Shown here one piece after another: positions 1-5,339 of a stretch of DNA of 6,696 nucleotides (position 1 is its first letter; each line of letters begins with the position of its first letter). Position numbers and translations under genes: made by a program. A model generated the notes under the pieces. The model worked only from the letters and a program-made list of their open reading frames with translations, had not been told where the DNA came from and did no database searches. This DNA comes from JAQBFJ01 sp032123435 (lineage in GTDB: Bacteria > Verrucomicrobiota > Kiritimatiellia > UBA8416 > JAQBFJ01), in assembly GCA_032123435.1 (NCBI GenBank), contig JAQBFJ010000205.1, positions 1 through 6,696 of the forward strand, written 5' to 3'.

Positions 1-2065
1 CATCGTGCGGCAGAAACTCGTGCAATGGCGGATCAAGCAGGCGAACAGTACATGGCCGCCCCTTAAGTGCCTTGAATATTCCCGCAAAGTCCTTTCTTTG
101 CAGGGGCAACAGTTCTTTAAGCGCGCGATTATATTGCACAAGCGGCGCTTTAAGCTGTTTTTCAATATCGACCTTGTCGGCACCTTCAGCATTTTCCAGC
201 TGTTTACGCAGTTTTTTCACGGTTTCAGCCACCAGGATGAGCCTGCGGAACGAAATAATACGGTCGCCCTCGAAGAACATGTGCTCCGTGCGGCAAAGAC
301 CGATACCCTCAGCGCCAAACTTAACGGCAACCTCCGCATCGTGCGGCGTGTCGGCATTCGTCCTTACATTGAGTGTGCGATACTTGTCCGCAAGCTTCAT
401 GATGTCACCAAACGGACCCGTGAGTTGCGGTTCAATTGTTTCGACCTGTCCTTTGTACACCGCGCCGATTGAACCGTTAAGCGATATCCAGTCGCCCTCT
501 TTGACAACAACTCCGTTGCTCGTAAACTTCTTGCCTTTGTAATCCATTACGATATCGCCAGCCCCTGCTACACAGCAGGTCCCCATGCCGCGCGCCACGA
601 CCGCGGCGTGTGATGTCATGCCGCCGCGCGCGGTAAGGATTCCCTTTGCCACGGCCATTCCTCCGATGTCTTCCGGGCTTGTTTCAATACGACACAGTAT
701 TACCTGTTTCCCGTTCTTAGCCCATTCTTCCGCGGAGTCCGCGCTGAACACCACCTGGCCAGTAGCCGCTCCCGGCGACGCGGGAAGACCCGTAGTGAGT
801 TTCTTTGCCTTGTCCTCTGAAGCTTTGACGAAAACCGGATGCAAAAGCTGATCAAGCCCGGCCGGATCTATTCGTAACACACCGGTTTTTTCGCTGATAA
901 GCTTTTCTTTTATCATGTCAATGGCAATTCTTACCGCGGCCGCGGTTGTTCGCTTGCCGTTTCTTGTCTGGAGCATGAACAGCTTTCCGTCTTCGATAGT
1001 AAACTCAAGGTCCTGCATGTCCTTGTAATGTTTTTCAAGCTTGATCCTGATCCTGTCGAGCTGATCGAAAAGTTTCGGCATTGTCTCCTGTAGCGAAGGG
1101 AACTCGCCTTTACGTTTCGCCTCTGAAACCTTCTGTGACTTTGCCCATTCTCTTGATCCCTTGAGAGTGATTTGCTGAGGTGTGCGTGTACCTGCTACAA
1201 CATCTTCACCCTGAGCGTTGATAAGATATTCTCCGTAGAAATACCTGTTCTCGCCGGTCGATGGGTCCCGCGTGAACGCGACACCAGTGGCGGAATTAAC
1301 TCCCGAGTTGCCAAATACCATTGTTTGAACATTTACTGCCGTACCTAGCAAGCCGCGGATATCGTTCAGTTGACGATACTTGATCGCGCGCGGGTTATTC
1401 CACGAGCCAAATACCGCATCAATGCCTTGGTTGAGTTGCTCCATGGGATCTGTCGGAAAGTTTCTGCCGGTATTTTTTTTCACTACGCTCTTGTAACGAC
1501 TGACGACCTCTTTCAAATCAGCAATCGTAAGATCCGTATCAAGTTTTATCTTTTTCTTCTTCTTTACCGCGTCAAGCTGAGCTTCAAAATCATGATGCGG
1601 CACGCCCATTACAACATCACCGAACATTTGAATAAAACGGCGATAGGAATCCATTACGAACCGCTCATTACCCGTCAGCTTAATCAAAGCCTCAACGGTG
1701 TCAGGATTAAGACCGAGGTTCAAGACCGTGTCCATCATTCCCGGCATGGATACTGCCGCTCCCGACCTGACCGAGACCAGCATGGGTTTCGGGCCTTTAC
1801 CAAACGTTTTACCGGTTGCCTTCTCCAGATTCTTGAGTGCTGCTACTATTTCCGGTTTGATCTTGGCAAAGAACTTTTTCTTCCCGATCCTGTAATACTC
1901 GTCACAACTTTTCGTAGTAATCGTGAAGCCCGGGGGCACCGGAACACCTATTTTGCACATCTCGGCAAGGTTCGCGCCCTTGCCGCCGAGCAGGCTCTTC
2001 ATCGAAGCATTGCCTTCTGTTTTGCTTGTTCCGAATGAATAAACGTATTTTTCTTTTCCAGCCAT
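1..2065 (-). CDS. ppdK: Pyruvate, phosphate dikinase, C-terminus missing (runs off left edge)
   Basis: Catalyses ATP + pyruvate + phosphate <-> AMP + PEP + diphosphate in the cytoplasm, serving glycolysis or gluconeogenesis. I translated all 688 visible codons from ATG 2065 to base 2 and met no stop or frameshift. The N-terminal ATP-grasp domain begins with LLGGKGANLAEM (about residues 25-36), then SVRSGAAVSMPGMMDT, SYRRFIQM, TAVNVQTMVFGN and GEYLINAQGEDVVAG. The swivelling phosphohistidine domain carries GILTARGGMTSHAAVVARG, with catalytic His486 and Thr484. The TIM-barrel domain starts with VRTNADTP, GLCRTEHMFFE and RLLDPPLHEFLPH, and is then cut. The family is usually about 870-900 residues, so roughly 200 are missing, including the late catalytic Glu, Asp and Cys. 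His486 lies 31 positions beyond His455 of the clostridial enzyme because of insertions near residues 300-328 and other small ones; a further charged insertion lies at about 609-648. The start is fixed by AAGGAG seven bases upstream and by family alignment. Confidence 0.97.
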   Translation of the reverse strand, partial: MAGKEKYVYSFGTSKTEGNASMKSLLGGKGANLAEMCKIGVPVPPGFTITTKSCDEYYRIGKKKFFAKIKPEIVAALKNLEKATGKTFGKGPKPMLVSVRSGAAVSMPGMMDTVLNLGLNPDTVEALIKLTGNERFVMDSYRRFIQMFGDVVMGVPHHDFEAQLDAVKKKKKIKLDTDLTIADLKEVVSRYKSVVKKNTGRNFPTDPMEQLNQGIDAVFGSWNNPRAIKYRQLNDIRGLLGTAVNVQTMVFGNSGVNSATGVAFTRDPSTGENRYFYGEYLINAQGEDVVAGTRTPQQITLKGSREWAKSQKVSEAKRKGEFPSLQETMPKLFDQLDRIRIKLEKHYKDMQDLEFTIEDGKLFMLQTRNGKRTTAAAVRIAIDMIKEKLISEKTGVLRIDPAGLDQLLHPVFVKASEDKAKKLTTGLPASPGAATGQVVFSADSAEEWAKNGKQVILCRIETSPEDIGGMAVAKGILTARGGMTSHAAVVARGMGTCCVAGAGDIVMDYKGKKFTSNGVVVKEGDWISLNGSIGAVYKGQVETIEPQLTGPFGDIMKLADKYRTLNVRTNADTPHDAEVAVKFGAEGIGLCRTEHMFFEGDRIISFRRLILVAETVKKLRKQLENAEGADKVDIEKQLKAPLVQYNRALKELLPLQRKDFAGIFKALKGRPCTVRLLDPPLHEFLPHD

Positions 2066-2072
2066 CTGTATA

Positions 2073-2078
2073 CTCCTT
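2073..2078 (-). promoter_or_regulatory. Ribosome binding site of ppdK
   Basis: AAGGAG on the minus strand, seven bases before ATG 2065. It is the strongest Shine-Dalgarno sequence in the window and settles the ppdK start. It also shows that this organism uses conventional ribosome binding sites. Confidence 0.85.
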
Positions 2079-2123
2079 ATTTTCCCTGTATTCTTTAGAT
2101 TTTACATCCTGTTCTGGCCATCC

Positions 2124-2152
2124 ATCATAGATCATGCACAGAAAAAAACCAA
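2124..2152 (-). promoter_or_regulatory. Candidate sigma70-type promoter for ppdK
   Basis: On the minus strand TTGGTT (2147-2152) is followed after 17 bases by TATGAT (2124-2129). The -10 matches the consensus at five of six positions and the -35 at three of six, with ideal spacing. Transcription would begin near 2117 and give a leader of about 50 bases ending in the AAGGAG site. The run of seven T in the spacer could also belong to a weak terminator for the upstream amidase gene, but I see no good stem directly before it. The call is based on sequence match alone. Confidence 0.35.
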
Positions 2153-2212
2153 ACCAGAGTGAGCAAAACTATACCCACCAGCCCTGAAAGTAAACCATGA
2201 AATTAGCATATA

Positions 2213-2271
2213 CTGTCGTGCTTTCCGCCTTCTGGCGGCATCTCACCGATAAAATGCCAGATAAAGGACAG
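2213..2271. other. Compact fold-back (three-way-junction-like) intergenic element
   Basis: Nested complementarity within 59 bases of the amidase-ppdK gap. The outer stem pairs CTGTC (2213-2217) with GACAG (2267-2271) and, after a three-base bulge, CTTT (2221-2224) with AAAG (2263-2266). It leads directly into a GC-rich hairpin, CCGCC-TTCT-GGCGG (2225-2238). A second weak arm, ATCT (2240-2243) with AGAT (2259-2262), stacks against the outer stem. An alternative arm, GGCAT (2237-2241) with ATGCC (2254-2258), competes with the GC hairpin. No T-tract follows on either strand, so it is not a standard terminator. It could be a dispersed palindromic repeat, a processed 3' end of the amidase transcript, or chance. 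Confidence 0.3.
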
Positions 2272-2315
2272 CTCAGCGCCCGTATGGCAATAAAAAGAAA
2301 ACAGATCAGAACACT

Positions 2316-3512
2316 TCACTGCCGATAAAGTACAAGTGTGTTTTTCGGCATTTGCCTCTCATCCACGGTATCGCCGGATTCCATCACGCCGTCCGCGAAT
2401 ACATAAAATGTTGTTGCCGCATTCCATTGCGGCCCGCATATATCAAACGCGCTTCTCCGGGAAGTAATATATCCGCCATAAATATAATTCGTAACCACTC
2501 TGGTGCCTTCCGGCAAACCGTCCAGATTGGTAACATTCAATTCATCACCCCTTTTAACGGCACCATCCGGCAACAGGTATATCGTTGTCTTGCTGCCGCT
2601 GGCATCACCAATAATATCACGCGCCGTTTTGCCGTCCCGGCCGACCATTCTCATGCCGGGAAACGTTTTCTCCTTTGCGGAATATTTGCCAACCGTGACC
2701 GTGGTTCCGGCTGGAATGGAAGACCAGCTTTTAATTGTATTCCCCTTAACCGTTCTTCCATCAGGAAATACATAAGTTGTATCAGGATTGTTGTATTTAT
2801 AGCCCGCTATATCCCACGCCGATCTGCCTTCCGCAATAACATTGCCGACACTACGCGACGCCGTATCCGTCTCCTGCGCGCTTCCGTAAAGCGCCCTTGC
2901 AAGCTGATAATCCGCGATAATAAGTCTGCCCGCCTTAACATCCGGATCATACAACGGCTGTTCGGATAAACCCAATTTATACCGGACTGATCTTTGCGCA
3001 AACTGCATACCGCACCGTTTCCGGCCACGATGCGGTTTTTTATGCCAGCGATTCGGCGCGCCGTAAGCAATCATTGAATGAGTCAACACCTTGTCGTCAG
3101 GAACCCTGTAAATACCCTGAAGCCACGACAACAATTCCTTCAACGCCTTATACTGGGCCGTCGTGATCGGCTTGTTATGATAACCTACCACTTCTATTCC
3201 TATGGAATAATCATCCAGATTGGTTCTGCCCTGCCACATGCTTCTGCCTGCATGAAACGCTACCCTGCGCCGACTGATGATATTGTATATACGGCCAACT
3301 TCATCAATAAAGTAATGCGCCTCACCATTACGATACAGTTTTCGAAGCGAACCTTCTTTAGCGCCTTCCGTGGTATGCAGAATTATGTAATCTGTCCTGC
3401 GCCTCACCGGCCGTCCGCTATTCTTCGGACTGAAATAACCCGTAATTGGAACAGCCAGCACTTCGACTGGTAAAAACAACATTAAAATGAACAAACGCGT
3501 AACACTTTTCAT
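2316..3512 (-). CDS. Exported N-acetylmuramoyl-L-alanine amidase (PGRP/Amidase_2 type) with three C-terminal repeats
   Basis: Zinc hydrolase that cuts the bond between MurNAc and L-alanine in peptidoglycan, probably in the periplasm for wall remodelling or recycling. With ATG 3512 the protein has 398 residues. Residues 1-20 look like a Sec signal peptide (KSVTR, then a hydrophobic stretch ending VLA) with no lipobox. The amidase domain covers about 35-185: IILHTTEG (His46), AHYFID, VAFHAG (His87), DYSIGIEVVG (Glu107), THSMIAYG (His145) and RGRKRCG (Lys165, Cys167). Likely zinc ligands are His46, His145 and Cys167. Cys replaces the Asp of AmpD and AmiD, as in T7 lysozyme and animal PGRPs. Residues 228-398 are three degenerate repeats, described separately. 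An in-frame TTG at 3518 is a less likely start. Neither start has a clear Shine-Dalgarno sequence. The gene lies 55 bases after gpmI and may be co-transcribed with it. Confidence 0.93.
   Translation of the reverse strand: MKSVTRLFILMLFLPVEVLAVPITGYFSPKNSGRPVRRRTDYIILHTTEGAKEGSLRKLYRNGEAHYFIDEVGRIYNIISRRRVAFHAGRSMWQGRTNLDDYSIGIEVVGYHNKPITTAQYKALKELLSWLQGIYRVPDDKVLTHSMIAYGAPNRWHKKPHRGRKRCGMQFAQRSVRYKLGLSEQPLYDPDVKAGRLIIADYQLARALYGSAQETDTASRSVGNVIAEGRSAWDIAGYKYNNPDTTYVFPDGRTVKGNTIKSWSSIPAGTTVTVGKYSAKEKTFPGMRMVGRDGKTARDIIGDASGSKTTIYLLPDGAVKRGDELNVTNLDGLPEGTRVVTNYIYGGYITSRRSAFDICGPQWNAATTFYVFADGVMESGDTVDERQMPKNTLVLYRQ
2319..2831 (-). repeat. Three tandem degenerate protein repeats in the amidase C-terminus
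   Basis: Numbered from ATG 3512, the repeats cover about residues 228-277, 293-343 and 351-398. Each opens with a shared core: SAWDIAG (231-237), TARDIIG (296-302) and SAFDICG (354-360). Each continues with an aromatic, Asp-Gly turn: TTYVFPDG (245-252), TTIYLLPDG (309-317) and TTFYVFADG (367-375). Each then has a Gly residue (KGN, RGD, SGD) and closes with Pro, Thr and Val: IPAGTTVTV, LPEGTRVV and MPKNTLVL. Spacings between cores are 65 and 58 residues. The pattern suggests a small beta-rich module copied twice after the catalytic domain. I do not recognise it as LysM, SH3b, SPOR or PG_binding_1. A binding role for cell wall or another surface polymer is inference. Confidence 0.75.
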
Positions 3513-3567
3513 TTTCAAACAAAATATTAGAATTAACCAACCGTCACTTGCACCTTCATATCAGAAT

Positions 3568-5124
3568 CTATCTGCAAATAAGATTTTCCGCCGTCATTTC
3601 CTCAGGCACTTCCAGACCCAGCAGAAACAGTACCGTCGGCGCTATATCAGACAATTTGCCACGCTTCAATAACTTCGTTCCCGGCGAATCATTGGCCACA
3701 TAAATAAATTCAACAGGATTAAGCGTATGACTTGTCTTTGTCATACCTGTCTCTTTGTCTAACATCTCTTCAGCATTACCATGATCAGCGGTAACAAGAA
3801 TCTGTGCGTCAAGCGCCAACAGCCTTTCGACAATCCTGCCTACGCATTCATCAACCACTTCTATGGCTTTGGTTGCCGAAGCAAGATTGCCGGTATGCCC
3901 AACCATGTCGCCGTTTGCATAATTCAGAACAATAAAAGCGTATGGATTATTTTCCAATCTTTTCAGAAGTTCTTCGGTAACATTATAAGCTTCCATTTCC
4001 GGATGACTCGCGAACATAGCCGGATCAAAGCGGCCCTCGACCTGAACCTGATCCTCACCCGCGTATGGCTTTGTTGATTTCCCGTTAAAGAAACTTGTTA
4101 CATGCCTGAATTTCTGTGTCTCGGCAATACGAAGCTGACGCAACCCGGCGCGCGCGACGACTTCACCCAACAGGTTATTCATGCCGCCACCTTCATCAAT
4201 TGGCCCCATCATGTAATTCGTGAACTCATTATAATACCGCGTCAAACCTACATACGTGACTTCCGGCTTTTTTTTCAGGGTTCCCGGATAAGCCGGATCG
4301 CAAAATGCCATGCTGAGCTGAATGGCGCGATCCTGCCGATAATTGGTATGCAATACACAGTCACCATCCTTTACCCCGTCATAATCGCCAACACACGCGG
4401 GTGGAATATATTCATCAAACATGTCCACTCCGTCAGGAGTCTTGTCATTATCATAAGAATCTTTCACGCCTTTCTCGGCCGTGGCAACCCGGCGTCCTTC
4501 GCAAAGAACAATACAGTTATACGCCTGATCGATCAGATTCCAGTTTTTCGACCTGTCCATGGCGTAATAACGCCCCATTATAGTGCCTATGCGGCAATTA
4601 CCGACCTCGGCCATGACCAGGCCGAGCCTGGCAATATACTCAAGCGTACTGCGCGGCGGCGTGTCCCGACCGTCCAGAAAAGGATGAACTATTATCTCAC
4701 CATCGGGATATTCCTGCCTCGCACGGCGCATAATCTTGAACAGATGCTCCTGATGCGCGTGAACTCCTTCATCCTGCAGAAGACCCAGTAAATGCAGACG
4801 ACTCGCGTTCTTCTTCCAATTCTCAACCAGCTTCTTCCATGTTGAAACTTCAAAAAGAGCGCCAGTCCGCAACCCGTCATCAATACGTTTAAGCTCCTGA
4901 ATAACTATTCTGCCAGCCCCCATATTAAGATGCCCGACTTCACTGGAACCCTGATACCCGTCCGGCAACCCAACCGGTTCACCACAACAATCAAGAACCG
5001 TCCATGGATACATGGTCTTAAACGAATCAATATTAGGCGTATGGGCAGCCGCAACGGCATTGCCCTTCTTATCCTCGCTCAGCCCCCATCCATCACGCAC
5101 AATAACTGCCACAGGTCTCCGCAT
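3568..5124 (-). CDS. gpmI: 2,3-bisphosphoglycerate-independent phosphoglycerate mutase
   Basis: Interconverts 3-phosphoglycerate and 2-phosphoglycerate in glycolysis/gluconeogenesis through a phosphoserine intermediate, using two Mn2+ ions. From ATG 5124 it has 518 residues, close to the family norm of about 510. All hallmarks of the alkaline-phosphatase fold are present: VRDGWG (Asp11), GSSEVGHLNMGAGR (catalytic Ser61), GVHAH (about 122), HPFLDGRDTPP (Asp151, Arg153, Asp154), MGRYYAMDR (Arg185, Arg191), HTNYRQDR (Arg263, Arg266), ETQKFRHVT (Lys338), GDMVGHTG (Asp406, His410), VTADHGNAEE (Asp447, His448) and KTSHTLNPV (His466). The complete metal set argues for an active enzyme. An in-frame GTG at 5139 and ATG at 5133 would add five or three residues. 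I prefer 5124 because GGAG sits nine bases upstream and relatives start just before the DGWG motif. The gene lies 215 bases after feoB. Confidence 0.97.
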   Translation of the reverse strand: MRRPVAVIVRDGWGLSEDKKGNAVAAAHTPNIDSFKTMYPWTVLDCCGEPVGLPDGYQGSSEVGHLNMGAGRIVIQELKRIDDGLRTGALFEVSTWKKLVENWKKNASRLHLLGLLQDEGVHAHQEHLFKIMRRARQEYPDGEIIVHPFLDGRDTPPRSTLEYIARLGLVMAEVGNCRIGTIMGRYYAMDRSKNWNLIDQAYNCIVLCEGRRVATAEKGVKDSYDNDKTPDGVDMFDEYIPPACVGDYDGVKDGDCVLHTNYRQDRAIQLSMAFCDPAYPGTLKKKPEVTYVGLTRYYNEFTNYMMGPIDEGGGMNNLLGEVVARAGLRQLRIAETQKFRHVTSFFNGKSTKPYAGEDQVQVEGRFDPAMFASHPEMEAYNVTEELLKRLENNPYAFIVLNYANGDMVGHTGNLASATKAIEVVDECVGRIVERLLALDAQILVTADHGNAEEMLDKETGMTKTSHTLNPVEFIYVANDSPGTKLLKRGKLSDIAPTVLFLLGLEVPEEMTAENLICR

Positions 5125-5339
5125 TATCTTCATCTCCACTTCTGTTTTATATCAGTATTACTACTACAGGCCGAACCGACATTTTTTCAACAATTCTCAG
5201 CATCATATACAAACCTGAACCTGATGTATATTCCTCTTTGCGATTTCTTGTTCCACCTGCTCATCATGCGGAAAAAGGCCGCTCATACTGCCTTGTCAAC
5301 ATACATACCACCTGCCGCAGAACCGGATTGCTACCGGAA
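5125..5339 (-). other. Gap between feoB and gpmI, no convincing element
   Basis: 215 bases between the feoB stop and the gpmI start. I looked for a terminator after feoB and a promoter before gpmI and found neither in convincing form. A perfect TTGACA (5294-5299) lacks a -10 box at 16-18 bases. A short hairpin, GCGG-CCTTTTT-CCGC (5268-5282), has no T-tract after it. The stretch nearest gpmI is AT-rich (TAATAC, TATAAA) but has no matching -35. Two overlapping short open frames on the minus strand are likely chance. Read-through from feoB into gpmI is possible. Confidence 0.5.
5134..5137 (-). promoter_or_regulatory. Ribosome binding site deciding the gpmI start
   Basis: GGAG on the minus strand with a nine-base spacer to ATG 5124. 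The competing ATG at 5133 directly abuts it with no spacer, and the GTG at 5139 overlaps it. Spacing therefore favours the third possible start. Confidence 0.55.

Noticed and set aside
1370..2038. 222-codon plus-strand open frame inside ppdK
   Set aside because: Fully antisense to the conserved ATP-grasp domain of PPDK, with no recognisable motif. It arises from the codon use of the real gene.
1902..2135. 77-codon minus-strand frame overlapping the ppdK start
   Set aside because: Lies out of frame over the ppdK ribosome binding site and conserved N-terminus, and reads as low-complexity charged sequence.
2278..2318. GTG-started frame overlapping the amidase stop on the minus strand
   Set aside because: No ribosome binding site; it runs about 36 codons through the palindromic element and has no recognised homology. 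Best explained by the element's composition.
2352..2969. 205-codon plus-strand open frame opposite the amidase repeats
   Set aside because: Shadow of the amidase frame; the minus-strand product has signal peptide, zinc motifs and repeats, this one has none.
3540..3567. Tiny frame MKVQVTVG plus stop just after gpmI on the minus strand
   Set aside because: Eight codons, no ribosome binding site, stops before the amidase start; no basis for calling a leader peptide.
4102..4791. 229-codon plus-strand open frame inside gpmI
   Set aside because: Antisense to a continuous, fully conserved GpmI; its translation shows no family features.
5268..5282. Hairpin GCGG-CCTTTTT-CCGC between feoB and gpmI as a terminator
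   Set aside because: Only four base pairs, with the T-run in the loop rather than after the stem.
5203..5286. 27-codon minus-strand frame (MSGLFPHDEQ...) after feoB, with AAGG four bases upstream
   Set aside because: Very short, spacing too tight, and a second frame overlaps it over most of its length, which points to chance. No known FeoB-linked small protein matches.
5294..5299. Perfect TTGACA on the minus strand before gpmI
   Set aside because: No sequence resembling TATAAT at 16-18 bases downstream.
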